Translations under genes and position numbers: made by a program
Notes under the pieces: model-generated
The model's input: the letters and a program-made list of their open reading frames with translations, nothing else
Told to the model about the DNA's origin: nothing
Databases searched by the model: none
Part shown: one piece after another, positions 47,331 to 59,789 of the stretch
Layout of the letters: each line of letters starts with the position of its first letter
How positions within the stretch are numbered: position 1 is the first letter of the stretch
Source: Lunularia cruciata
Taxonomy: Eukaryota > Streptophyta > Marchantiopsida > Lunulariales > Lunulariaceae
Assembly: GCA_948567375.1 (NCBI GenBank)
Contig: OX419762.1
Coordinates: 14,328,001 to 14,392,000, forward strand
Length of the DNA stretch: 64,000 nt
Direction: 5' to 3'

Positions 47331-48929
47331 CGATGCCATCTATCATCCTGAGATGGCAATTGTCATTGAGTCTATGATTTGAGTTCAAATGTGTGAGAAC
47401 TGTGCTAAAATATCTCAGTACATGACGTTTCCGATGTCTGATAAGTTACTGCTACGATGTGTGAGCCATAATTGCACTATAAGAAGGCTGACCTGCAACT
47501 GAATGTAAAAGTCAGCCCTTCGACCGAAAGCAGGTCCCCAACGATAGTTACAAGAGAGAACTTGACGTATACTTCTAGACAACTCTAACCAGGATCCATG
47601 AATATCTGTGGAAGTGAGACGTAACGATCTAATTATAAGACATTCTACAAGTAGATCCAACCGTGTCCCTTGTGATGAGACTTGGTCTAAGTAATCCACG
47701 TGTGTATTATCATTAATTACTAGGTTCCAGACTTCTCATACATCAATATCTAGACTTTTGAAGCTATCAGAAACTATGTTACATGTGCACTAGTCATCAA
47801 CCTACCATATTGCTTTGTGAAAACATTTTGAGCATGTCTATTTTGGAAAAGACTACGAAACCGTGATTATCATCTACCGCCGATTTGCTAGGACTCACAT
47901 GTGAAACCAAAAGTGTCTTATAAACATGACTAATTAACAAATGTACATAACCACCTAGATATAAACGAGGCATTTTAAACGCCATCACCCGCAGATTCGC
48001 TTTCTCTTGAATTCAAGAGACATGTATATTTTTTAAGTTTCACTAACTTAATGTGGTGGTGTGATTTTGGGGATAGCATCGCTAATATGAATCTTTAAAG
48101 TTCTAGTATTATAAACAAAAAGCTAAAGAAAAGATATTAACACTAATGATAACTCTTTCAAATAACACTTTTTATATAGAGCTAAGCCTTAATAAAGTTT
48201 GGTTTGCTAGTGATCCAGATATTTTAACGCGACACACAAAACTAACATTTTCACTCCGGTCAAAGTAGGCTGTAACAGTATCTTTCATTTACGGTGTCTA
48301 TAAACTTGTTGCTTCCGGTTTGAGACAGGAAGTCGTCGCTAATTCATAGTCCAAGTTCTATGACAACATAACTGTGCATAATGCTGGGGAAATTTTGCTT
48401 CAAAAGAAGGTATCTAGAAACCTAATCCTTTTCACTTGAAATCTCTCTATTAAGTTACGAGACTCCAACATTCATAATCATGATTCTTTGACACTAATCC
48501 TTCATATGTGAATATGTTCTAACAACGGCTCTTCGGTATCCATTTTAACTTGGTAGAGATTCTCCACCTAATAAAAGTTTCTTCACTTAGTCCATCTGAA
48601 TTAGATAGGAACTTCTCTGTCCACATGATCTGCCTACCGAAATTTTGTCTGCATGCAAAACTGTTATACTCTTTTGAACTTTGCAGGTGTGTTTAGCTCT
48701 TGTAAGCGATAGTTAGAGAAACAAACCGCGACTAATTTATTCTACCTTGTTCACACGTCTTCAGAATGTGAGTATCAAAAGACACTGTAAACTTGAAGAT
48801 TTTGGCCGAAGGGAATTAGACAGAGCCACTTTTGTGACCAAACAAACTGAAATCTCGGGAACTTCGTTGCAATGTGGGAATTCTGAATCAACGAAGTCTT
48901 TGAAAACGTACTATTTTTGAATTGGGACT
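47331..48929. other. AT-rich spacer, nothing recognised
   Basis: No convincing frame on either strand. Confidence 0.4.
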
Positions 48930-49319
48930 ATGTGGAGACTGATACAGAATGTAGAGTTTGTCACTGAGCTGCAAGCACGTTGTAATAGCCAGTGTCATGT
49001 TAGTTATATCGACAGTTCTTTTAACATGTGTATGATCATAAGCTTGGAGAAGCAACTTCGCTTATGCTTTTGGAATCGAATGAATTCTGCAACTTATACT
49101 GTTATGTATGAAGAAGACTATCCGGCCAATTGTCTACGAATTGTAAATTCAATGGAGTTAGAGGGAAAAACGATAGTCTATGAGAATGATCAAGTGAAGC
49201 TCTGCGGCTTGACAGAAAGTATCAACATGATTGGTGAGAATTCAGGAAGGATTCTCGTTGAACTTGATCACTTTGCACTTATTGCTTTTAGTTTCCTTAC
49301 TAAGACATGTTTTTATTGA
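48930..49319 (+). CDS. Unrecognised 129-codon ORF
   Basis: Clean frame from ATG to TGA. Peptide contains RCNSQCHVSYIDSSFNMC, YTVMYEEDYPANCLRIVN and MELEGKTIVYENDQVKLCG, and ends hydrophobic. Codon choice looks plausible but I recognise no family. It may be an exon of a larger plus-strand locus together with fragments up to 54.15 kb. Confidence 0.3.
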   Translation: MWRLIQNVEFVTELQARCNSQCHVSYIDSSFNMCMIISLEKQLRLCFWNRMNSATYTVMYEEDYPANCLRIVNSMELEGKTIVYENDQVKLCGLTESINMIGENSGRILVELDHFALIAFSFLTKTCFY

Positions 49320-49881
49320 TCCATGTCGGCTTTCGATGTGGGAAATGATGACTCCATGAGCTGTGAGAAATACTTCACTAATTTGAATATAGGACCACGG
49401 ACTCTGCAAACAATATTATTGTAATTATATCGTACAGAATGTGGCCGAACAGTAGGTAGGGAACAGAGCAGACTAATAATTCAAACAGTTCATCATCCTC
49501 TGTGCAAGTCACAATAAGGCTGTGAAACAAGCAATAGCAGTATGCGCTAGCCAACATTAGATTCGCAGTCAACGGTGTGTCCAAATTATACTGTATCCCG
49601 TGGGTTTGAACAAGGTGAAAAAGATCGAAGTCGTTGCTCAGTCACTCGAATCTTTTAAACCATGTTCCAGCTTAAATCAATGCGTCATGAACAGAGCTAG
49701 ACAGTGTTTCAAACAGGTGGTTAGCTATAGCCCTCTATTTTGGTTTATCCAAGAACATGGAAGCTCAATTTCTTCCACAAGCAAGTGGTTGTTGATTTGA
49801 GTTGGCATTTTAGATGTCTAAAACTCAGATCAGGAGGGCGTATCCTAGAGAATGAACCTAGAAGCAAATAAGTTGCTCTTT

Positions 49882-50296
49882 CAGGTAACCTTAAAGAAGA
49901 ACAAAATCCAGAGCATGAGAAGAGCATATGAAGCGCATCAATCAGTTCATGCAAACTTTACGAGTGGAACCGAAGATGGCTCACAGCCGTCAAATTGCCA
50001 TGACAGCGATAACAATCTGTACAAAACTATCGAATCCTTATCATTAGAAATTCTGATTCTGAGAGTAAAGGATGGATAGGTTTGAAGTTCAGGTAACCTT
50101 AAAGAAGAACAAATCCAGAGCATGAGAAGAGCATATGAAGCGCATCAATCAGTTCATGCAAACTTTACGAGTGCAACCGAAGATGGCTCACAGCCGTCAA
50201 ATTGCCATTACAGCGATAAAAATCTGTGCAAAACTATCGAATCCTTAACATTAGAAATTCTGATTTTGAGAGTAAAGGATGGATAGGTTTGAGTTC
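49882..50296 (+). repeat. Recent 208-bp tandem duplication of coding-like sequence
   Basis: The unit from caggtaaccttaaagaagaa to ggatggataggtttga(a)gttc is present twice (49,882 and 50,090) with about ten differences, including a one-base deletion (acaaaatcc to acaaatcc). The second unit reads openly as NLKEEQIQSMRRAYEAHQSV, KTIESLTLEILILRVKDG. The first needs the extra base and reads the start in another frame. Both units begin with an AG|GT sequence that could act as acceptor or donor. Confidence 0.9.
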
Positions 50297-53200
50297 AAAA
50301 CATCAGCAGATAGATTCTGAGCCGATCAGCCACAGAGTCAACAGTGTGCCGATAAATCAATTCAATGAAGGCAATGAGCTAAAGATATCTGAACAATCCT
50401 AATCCGTCAGTTGCCTCCACCTTACGGCAACCTGCCAATGATTTCCTTCTTTCTTTGCTTCGCTTGTTGATGCTTCATGCTTAATCAAGTTGAACCTCTG
50501 AACGTTATGAATCGTTGTGAACCTTTGAATCCCAGATAGAGTCAATCTCTTTCTCCATGTTCTCTTTCTTGGTTCTTTGCCAACGCGTTCCTTTCAGAAC
50601 ACGCTGGCCTCGGTAGAACATGGAAACAGTGCCAATTTTTCACCCGTTTACAATGCTCGGCATTCAATACAATCTATCTCTTCTGAATCCCTGTTTCTAG
50701 CGTCAGTCTGTTACAAATAGGTGAGATTTTTGATACTTTAGGAGCACACATCCGTAAACGAGGATAGTTGGAACTTCTTCCTTGACTAGCCAGCTCCTTG
50801 ATCACGGTTCCTCCCAGCACATATGTTTTATTATGTAACAACCTACTCCGGTACAAGGCAGGCCGTTCCCATCTCATCTTTCCTGATTGACATGAACTGC
50901 CAGACATAGCAGTTTATTTGCAGTTTTAGGATGAGAAAGCCGCGGTCTGTTTCTATCTAAGGAGGCTGCTACTCGAACAGTAGCTTTCTTAAGAAATTGT
51001 GGTAACTCAATAGAGGTTCATTATTCAATACATACCTGGAATTAGTAAGCTTTGCTATTATTTGAGAACGAGTCCTTGTGGCCTTTGCTAATCCCAATTT
51101 AGCCAAGTATAGATCTATCAAATCTAGATATGTTGTGAAAACCTTCCTGCAACCACTTAACTCAGGATCTTCCCATGTCTGTGAATGCACATGGTTCTTC
51201 GAAGCGGTTAGTACAGTAGTACTTGTTGATTCACTAGTATGCAATCCTGGGAAGTGCACAATAAGTTAGATCTGGTTTGCTATTGATTGACATCCAGATG
51301 GGGTGATACTTTTCTGTGAATCTCGCTTCACTTAGAACTTCAGATTGGAGCTATTTATCAGGTGAGATTCATGTTTGTTACAGATACTTGCATATTCAGA
51401 TACAGATCTTCTAATTTTATCGAATGTAACTGATCCTGCCCTGTATTCTTCAACGCATGTCGGAACTGGACAGAAAGCTCGTATTTTGGTCAAATAAATG
51501 GCGGTAAATATTACACATAGACAGGTAGATAAATTGATCAAAGGAATGTTTTCGATTCACTGTCATTAGAACAATCCCTAATATCATAACTCCAGAATAT
51601 TTTATGATCTTAATTCTTCTCGTATGAACGTGCATTCAAGAGTAAGGAGATAATATTCTTTGTCTAACGTCCAACAAGCAAACTTTTAATATTAGCTGTA
51701 ATGTTAACAATTCCAGACTCTACAGAAGATTTGATTCAGAAGAACAAAACACAGGAACACAAGCCTGCAGAAGAATTTACAGATAGAGAAAGAAACAGCG
51801 CTTCTCGGGGATCTAGGGGTGCCGGGATTCTCAAAGCTGTACTCTGCTTCCTCAATATAGTCGGGTTCCTACTGCTCAGTTTTGGATGATGTGTACGTTG
51901 TCTTCCTTCACAGTCTCACCTCTTGCGGGATCGTCACCACAACAGTCGGAACATCTCATTACATCTCATTCCATCCGTCGATCCCCACTGCACTACATAA
52001 CTCCACTTCATTCTTTGTCACTTCCAATGTATGAAAATTCGTTGAATACGTCCGATTTCATACTCTCTTTATCAAATTTAGAAAAGGAGGTCGTTGGTGA
52101 TCGACATATCTTGGTTGTGATTTGATGGTCTTCACTATGTGGTCCCTCTTAAGGACATCATTGCAGTTAAGCGTATCTATCTCGGACCCACAGCACCTTT
52201 AACAGCTGGGCATATTGGCATCTGTTCCAAAAGTATTACAGAACTGTTAGCGGGCATCATTGTCGATTGCCCGACCGAACTTCTTTCACATGCAAACGTT
52301 TAAACTGGCGCTTTCTCACCTCCACCTCACAACAAAAGTCGTGGAGGAAGGAGAAATGATGAGGCGAACCTTGTGAAGATACATCCAACCGCAAGAAATA
52401 TGCACGAATAGATTCTTCAAGCTCTCAATGAAACAGTAGTATCTCTTCAGTCAATAGGGGTTGGAGAAAGTTCTGATGATGGAAAAGAAGTTAATTCCGT
52501 GCATGCTCACACATACTTTAGTGGGCACCTTGAGAATTGCATTACCTTGGAGTGGTTTCCCCTTTGAATTTTTCTGATTAAGCTGTGATCTTAACGTTAA
52601 CGTTTCTCTGTCCATCAGAACCTTCATTCTAGAAAACGGATCTACTGAGTTCATTCAAGTCATAAGAGACTAACTGAGAGTAGTGCACCTACAGAGGAAG
52701 ATTAAATAACGCTAAGAAGTCGATTCCAACATTTGAGAAAGAAGGAATCATATACAGAGATATGAAGACATCTACCTAGAGTCAGATATTCTCCAGATAC
52801 TATTCAAATGATTTGCATGCCACTGACGTTAGAGCTAAAATCCTTTCTATGGCATAGTCCTGTTCACTCTAGGAATCAGAACGTATAATGACTTGTGCGC
52901 ATATTCGTGAAATTTTGTTAGCGGTACCAAGAATGATTGTGGGGGGGGTCAACTTCTCAACTGTTTGGTGATATTTGCTTTCTTGGATGGTTCCGGCAAC
53001 CCAAAGAATATTGCCAGCATAACGTACTTTGGTCACAGCGCTCCTCTATCTTCTCACGACAAAAAGGAAAACAGAAAGCTTAAACGTTATTCTTTGTTCT
53101 TCCAAATCATTCAAGGATCATTACTTTAGAGGATAATTCTACAGGATATAATTACCTACCCTGAGTTTGAGTACAACCCATGTCCAAAAGTCACACGTCT

Positions 53201-54200
53201 CGACCACATAAATATACATATATATCCTCAAAGAAGGAAGAAGTAGTAACTTGTGATTCTTATCATAGAGTCACACGCTTTCTGCATTTTATGCCCAGAA
53301 AGTACCCGCCCAAGTAGCCATACATTAGTTGGTAAAGCCATGGATTGTGGTAGAGTACTTTTGGACCATTACGTCGAAGAAATCCAACCGGGTTTTTACT
53401 CCTAGTGGGTACCTGTAATCACACCGACAGCATGATAAGCAAAGCATGAAACTTCTAATTTTTGTCATAGGATATTCAAATCAAGGACTTGGGGGTTAGG
53501 GATTATTTCTAGACTGATTAGCGTACAATTCATTTTAGATTAAGTTATTTTCGTGATGAGTGTTGGGTAATTTGGTAAGCTTTGTAAGACTAATGTCTTA
53601 AACTTAAAGAAAGATACCTTAAACTTTGAATGTCTGAACCAGATATTAATTATCTGCATACTAGTCTATGGCTCATGGAAAGCTGCATTTCATGAGATAA
53701 TTGACAGCTCTTAACTGCAATCTGCACAAGCAGTTAAAGGATGTTAAAATCCATCGACATTGTCACGCAATTTACATTATGAGTATGATCAGGATGTGAT
53801 GATGAGCAGCACTAAAGCAGTTGGGAAGCAAATGGCAAGACGAGAGGAAGAGACGGAGAGAAATAACTTTCGAAGCAAAGTTTGACGAAAAGTTGATCAT
53901 CGAAAGCAAGAGTGAAAATGCAAATGAGTGTTGCGATTAACTAGAACCTGAAGATAGGCATGAGAAAAAGGTCCTAATCCTTGAAAATCAGAATATACTT
54001 GTTCCATACTTTATCCCACTGCAAGGAGGAAGTCGTTGGGTGAAATTAAAGCTCAATGACAAGAAGTCAAAAAATCGTACGTTTCCTGCTACAGTGCACT
54101 GGAGGGCAAAGCAACGCCACTCCTTTGTCGTAAGTCAAAGGTCCTAACTTACAGGAAAGAAAAAGGACAGAACAATGTCCGAAGTTCAAAGGCAAGTCGC
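50297..54200. other. Coding-like fragments on both strands, no recognisable gene
   Basis: Plus strand: 51,701-51,889 (preceded by an acceptor-like ttccag; hydrophobic C-terminus), 51,886-52,125, 52,130-52,290 (GLHYVVPLKDIIAVKRIYLG, ITELLAGIIVDCPTELLSH), 52,340-52,560 (LQALNETVVSLQSIGVGESS) and 53,842-54,150 (EITFEAKFDEKLIIESKSEN, VLILENQNILVPYFIPLQGG, SRWVKLKLNDKKSK). Minus strand: 51,259-51,043 ends at a strong donor (CAG|gtatgt), and 50,907-50,674 is open. None match a family I know. Confidence 0.25.
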
Positions 54201-55419
54201 CCACGTTAGAAAGACAAAGGGGTGTGGCCCACGGAGTACAGTGACTCTTCACCTCCAAATGTTGTGCACAGAGCTGGGGTACTCTGATAAAGTAACCTCC
54301 TCCAAAGATAGATAGAGAAGCAAAGCCCGAGTCAAATTAGCCGCGGGCAGAGCCAGTGCCATTGCCAGATCCAGAGCAGGTTCGGCTCAGCGAACACGTC
54401 AACCACGTTTGGGTTGCTGCCGTGGTGACGATGCACCCAAGCCCGCCCACCCAGTTGGCTCTCGGCAACCCGCACTGCGTTGCAACCCGCCTCCTGATTA
54501 CTTCACCACGAGGCCAGCTGCTATTGCTTGCTAGGCCTGGCACCGGAGCCGTGGACGAGACTTCAATTTCCATCGACATACTCGAACCCCTAACTTGGGA
54601 ATACCATTTCATCGGACCTCAACCTCCGAACGTAACCCTCAACAGACTGTACCGGTGCTATTTCTGACGTGGCGCCAGTTTGCTCCACGATTCCTCTAAC
54701 TTGAATGTAGTTACAGGTAAAGCTGCTTACGGGAAATATTACCGGGGAAACCTGGGTCAACGTAACCATTGGGGTCCGCTCAAGTCCTTTTGAAAGATCA
54801 GGATCCGAGGGAGTCTTGTCCTGTTAGATTTCAAAGTTGTAGGTTACTGGTTTCTCTAAGACGGTCGTGGTTCGGCAAATCAGAGCCTGATCCACTACGA
54901 GTCCCTGCCAAATTGCTGGAAGTAAAGTCCGGAGGGGTGGGAAGAGCTTCGGTGGTGTGTCGTTTTAGCGATTTGCTCTCGCTGTGGTGGTAGTCTCTGT
55001 CTCTAACTGAAACGGAAGGATGGCTTCTTTATTTCTTGCTCAGCACGCATTATAGCAGTGCTTGTACATAAGTCCTGTACAACAAGTTTCCGCGTGCCAC
55101 GGGGTTTCCTCTGTTCCTCTCCACCTCTCTCGTTACGCTTCTCGCTCTCTTACAAGTGCGCGGATTATCGCTCTTCTCTTCGTGTGGGCTTCGGTACCTT
55201 TCCATAATAGTTTCTCTTCTTCTTCTTCTTCTGTTTTTATTCTACCGTGCTCTGAAACTCGAAGTTTATCTCTTGTCTGTTCTATGTTCAATCGTCTTCT
55301 TCGGTTTGTTCTCTGTCGTTCGAGTTAGAAGCAACGAGGTGCCAATTGTTGTGATTTCGGGGTAGGCGGGGTAGGTTTGGTGCTCGATTTGGAGGGGCTT
55401 CGGACTTCACCGCAGCAGC
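54201..55419. other. GC-richer promoter and 5' region of the downstream gene
   Basis: Overlapping ORFs on both strands at 54,337-54,667 are GC-rich, Gly/Ser/Pro-rich and unrecognised. The region 55,000-55,419 is CT-rich (a TTC run near 55,213-55,232) and fits a plant 5' UTR. An in-frame stop at 55,372 precedes the ATG at 55,420. Confidence 0.35.
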
Positions 55420-56094
55420 ATGAGGCGAGAAGGACGAATGCACGGATCGTATATTCGAGAGAGCAAGCATTCTGCAGCGTGGCCTGGGGTGAAAGCGTCG
55501 ACGAAGCCAACGAACCACACCAAGTGTACAGGTAAATGCGGCAACAACGGAAGAGCGCGCTGCAAGTGTTGCGCCTTTGCCTTGCCAATTGACAAGTCGT
55601 TGAACAAAACCAAGGGGAATGTCAAGGCGAAAGCGTTCAACATCACAAGCAATTACAAGATGCAGGAGTGGCGCGTTTGTGACTCATCCCCTCCTTTCTC
55701 GTCGTCGAAAAGACCAATTCTGAAAGTCGAGAGACCTTTATGCGCCTGGGATCAATATGCGAATTTGGATTATCAGCAGAGTGATAGTGAGTGTGACGAG
55801 GAGTCACAAGTCGACAATGATGTAGATGATCAGGAGGATGAGGTTCCTAATTCGTGGACCTCCGAGATCGTTCTTCCCATCGAGAGTCTATTGCGTGCGC
55901 GAAAGATCCGTGAGATAGTGCCCGATAGCGTCTCTGAGAGTGTCGGAGAGGAAGAGGACGAGGAGGAGGAAGGGAGCACAAATGACAGCGATGATAGCTG
56001 GTCTGGCGTTGATTTGTCTGAGGTTGACAACGACATGAGTGATGGCGATGAGAGCTGGGCAGATGATTGGTCTCTGGTGGAAGAGGCGCTGTAA
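55420..56094 (+). CDS. Cys-rich, acidic protein of unknown function
   Basis: Single-exon 224-residue ORF with an upstream in-frame stop at 55,372. The N-terminal third is basic and holds a Cys cluster (C36, C40, C48, C50, C51: TKCTGKC...RCKCCAFALP). It is followed by a Lys-rich KGNVKAKAFNITSN and YKMQEWRVCDSSPP (65-91). The C-terminal half is strongly acidic, with Asp/Glu/Ser runs (121-141, 174-212) and Trp-containing ends (DDSWSGVDLSE, DESWADDWSLVEEAL). I recall similar K--NI-SNYK---WRV-D wording in small uncharacterised plant proteins but could not check. The layout suggests a zinc- or nucleic-acid-contacting module with an acidic tail, possibly nuclear. It sits alone, with a likely own promoter. 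Confidence 0.75.
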   Translation: MRREGRMHGSYIRESKHSAAWPGVKASTKPTNHTKCTGKCGNNGRARCKCCAFALPIDKSLNKTKGNVKAKAFNITSNYKMQEWRVCDSSPPFSSSKRPILKVERPLCAWDQYANLDYQQSDSECDEESQVDNDVDDQEDEVPNSWTSEIVLPIESLLRARKIREIVPDSVSESVGEEEDEEEEGSTNDSDDSWSGVDLSEVDNDMSDGDESWADDWSLVEEAL

Positions 56095-59000
56095 AACGAT
56101 TAGAAGTCGAATTCCCTGTACATTTTTGTGAACTCTGTGTGTATATTTTACATCTTTTAGGCAGTTACCCATTCATTTTTCAAGGAAAGGAAAACAGGAG
56201 GATGCCAAGCATTCACGAGGCGGACGTTATGTAACACCAGAAAGAAACATTTGTGCATATGTTACGGAAAAAAGCTCAAGAAAAAGGAAGGTGCAAGAGG
56301 AAAAAGATCTAGGAGGAGCAAATTGCTCCAACTGTACATTGTTAAAAAACATTTATGACTTTGTCTGCCTTGTTCCCACCACATAAGAGGTCTCGCCTTG
56401 TGATTGTTTACTAAAGATTCGTTAGGAAGAAGGATAGCGAGCCAAAGGAGAGTCAGATTGTGGAAGGAGACGAATGGTCTTCTTCTGCGCTTGTTGACCA
56501 ATAAAGACAAGCCACACTTCTTGGCATCCTCTACAGCTTGTGCGCCGTTCTACTGAAGTTTATATTGCTCCGCAGTCACTCGTTTCTGTCCGTCATGCAA
56601 GATGCTATTTTGCAGCTCTGAGTAGCCCTGTAGAGCTGCTCTTAGAATCGCGACGAGTATTTGCGCTTGCAGTCGGATTTACTGGACTTGTTCATCGCGC
56701 TCCTTCGCCCATCAGTAGAAGTCCTGAACTGGTCTTTGGATGATTTTTGGAATTGGCGTTCAATATCCTGTTGATGTATCTAGTGCTGCGAAATTGTCTA
56801 TGCATGTGCAGTTTTCGAGAGCATAATTTATCAGTTGAAGTCATGGAATTTCACTCTAGACTTGGTCCGCTAGGACTTTCTTGACGCTTTGCTCCTTGGC
56901 TCTGAAGCCATTACACTTGCAAGGTTGTCGACACGAAGTCAGTGCGCTCAAATGCAATAATTCTGCTCGTTCTTCCCATTTAAACGTTCCCAACAATTCT
57001 TTCTTGGGTGCTGCTGTGCGATGTCTGACGTCCAGCGCAGTCGCAAATTAGCAGCAATTGCTTTTTAAGGATTGTTTTTCTTCTGAAGCGCAATTGTGTT
57101 TCTCCGAGGGATTTGTAATATCCGATCAAACCATTGCGGTCCTCCTCCCGTGCATTTACTGTTTCGGTGTTGTGCCGCCTCCTTACCTTTGGAGCTGTTT
57201 GTACAATTGAGGTTTTCTGTCATATTACACACTTCACCTACTATTACATTCAGTTATTTTAAGTGTCCTCTCCCTGAGCATGTTCTGCGCACCCTCCGCT
57301 ACCGTATTTCTAATCCCATTGCGTGTGGTTTCCCATTGACTATCTTGAAGAGTTTCTGGAGTCCTTTCGTCTTTTCGTTGATTCAGTCTTCCAGTTGTTA
57401 TCAAGGTCGTAAATCTCTAATTTACTGTAGTGGCGCGTGTACAGCTCATACTATTTGCATCATCTATTGGATGTTTGAGGGGGAGACTTCAATGCATGTG
57501 TGCATCTGGAAATCGTCTTCTTTGCTCCTTTGACTTGACGAAATTCTCCACGCTGGAATCCTGGAGATCCACGGTGGTGAATGGCGCAACACGAGCTAAA
57601 CGACTGCTGTAGTTGTTTCGACACATCTTCTGACATGACTCACAAGTTTAGGCGTCAATTACGTTCAGTCATATTTGAACCGAGGAGCATGTGTGGCTAA
57701 CGGTAGTCACGGCTTCATCAGGTATCTGGCAACCACTGTGGCTAACGGTAGCGTTTTTACTCCACATGCTCCGTTCTACTTACCACGCTCCTGTGTAGTT
57801 ACCGCCAGTTAGGCCAATTCCTGCCACTTCTGTCCACTGCAGTCCCTTACATCAACGCTGAGTATTTTTCAGGAAGTACGATCGGTGATAGCTGGTTTTG
57901 TCGTTGATGTGGCACTCATCTTCGTCTTCTTCACCTCTGCAGAAATATCGGTCAGAGTCTTTATGTGGCTGGATTGTGCTGTGTCGAAGAAGTCTCCGGA
58001 CGTAGGAGTGCTTTCATGATGAACGATCCCGTTTATCCTCTTTGCTGATCGTGGAGCTTCTGTCCCATGTTTATCATAAGGCTAGTGCCAGTCTCATGAC
58101 TACTGTACACATCCAGAAGCACAGCTACTTTCCGGCACTCGCTAGTTCATCCGACTTCAGAATACGCATTACTTTCATGGGTCTAGCACTGTCAACTCGT
58201 TTCCTTGTAAAACACGAGTTCCCGTAGGATCTGTATTCCTAAGTATGTTGACGATACAAGTGAATACCCTTACAATTCTCCAACCAGTACTCCTATGGTT
58301 GCGCGCTTTGCTGTGAACATTACAAAGACTCATTAAGGATCCTCTTATTTTCATACTGTGTAAAATAGCTACTGTAGAGAACAAACCTGTCTCCCGGATT
58401 GGTCCTCAGTTTCCGCAGGTTGACGAGATGGAGGGAGAATATAGTGGCGTGCAACGAAAATGGGGCTAAACTTGTCCTTTCACTTGTCTTCTGAAGTAAA
58501 GTTATCGACCCGGAGCCTCTTTCTTATCACTGTAAACAGCATTCTTAGAGTCTCGCGAGTTGCCGATGTTGTAAATTTTATCCTTCGATTCGGAAAGAAT
58601 TAATGGGACGTAGTAGTGCTCCAAACTTTCCACAGACGCATCCGTACTGCTGTTTACTTTATCAATGCGACTAACAAGTTGCGTCGATCCAACTCGCAAA
58701 GTACTTAGCTTGATGTAAGCCGAAATCTAAATCGACAATGCAAGTTAAGCACTTCGACATAACTTCCCGTCCAGGTACAGTAACTTGTACCACTTACAGT
58801 GCAGAGCCTGGAAGGCACAGTAAACTGTCCTCCATTTTGTACACGATGAGGAGAAGTAACAGCGATGAGTATCTTCACACCTGTGATTCCACTGGCGACA
58901 TATTCATCACACCAGGATACTTGGGGCCTCGGGATGACAATATAATCACTGTCTATAGTCTATTATCTTTCACGGCACGAAAGGGACCGGGCACTCTCAC

Positions 59001-59789
59001 TGCCCCTGCAGTATTTCGAATCCTTCACTCTGATTGAGGAATCCCAGCAAGAGGTAGACAAACAATACACACCGATGTCATCTCATGGTATTCCAGTACA
59101 AATTCCATTTTCGCCTGCTCTTCAGGTTACCGCGAATCACAACACACTCCAAGAGTACGTAACCCAGGGAGCAGGCAACTCATATCCGAATTACCCAAAC
59201 AGTGTTCCCTCAATTGGCGTCTGCCAATGTTGTGATCTTCCCATACTTTATCTGTATGCCACTATACAGGGGGACGTCTAGCACCCGTTAAGGTCTCAGT
59301 AGAACTCTCCAATGTGAAATTGGTGATGAGGGGCTGGTTGCCAAGCCACCTACGTGCAACTTCATCTACTACGATCTAGCCGCGTCGGCTTTGCTCCACG
59401 TGCAGAGGTGCGAATCGAACCCGACTTATCCTCTGCGAGTAACCTCCCGCCTGTGAATGTGCTTCACAGGTTTGTCGAAGAGCGACGACATCTGTGAGCC
59501 CGTGTGCACCATGCATCTCCACTGTTCTTGGAGCGCTCGGAAGCTTTTCCGCCGCTTCTGACGAGAGCAACCATGCAAGCAACTGTCAGCCGACACTGAG
59601 GTTTGGCGCTTTGTGCAAGTTATTCGAATAACAGGGCGAATAAAGCTCCCCCTTCGATCTCTCCCATACTATTACGGTTCTTTGTAATAGTACTACTTTT
59701 TGTATGGTGTTCCCGCACTCCGAATGTTGGAGTGATTGATTACAGTACTTGTGAGCGTTGGAATGAGTGATTAATTGTCTGATTGGAAG
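56095..59789. other. Intergenic, several unrecognised ORFs
   Basis: 57,096-57,533 is open for 145 codons but the peptide is Cys/Ser/Leu-rich without domains and probably chance. 58,738-59,037 (99 codons) and 59,075-59,281 (68 codons) on the plus strand are somewhat coding-like (DEYLHTCDSTGDIFITPGYL), unrecognised. At 57,685-57,760 a short repeat tggctaacggtag occurs twice. Confidence 0.3.

Noticed and set aside
54337-54667. Overlapping GC-rich ORFs on both strands
   Set aside because: Both strands are open over the same bases because of GC-rich composition; neither peptide has a recognisable domain or clear gene structure.
57096-57533. 145-codon plus-strand ORF
   Set aside because: Cys/Ser/Leu-rich with no domain or pattern; typical of chance frames in CT-rich sequence.
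59390-59470. tRNA gene or tRNA-like sequence on the minus strand (gggttcgattc between gcagagg and cctctgc)
   Set aside because: The acceptor-like arms are only about 35 nt apart, the T stem does not pair well, and there is no room for D and anticodon arms.
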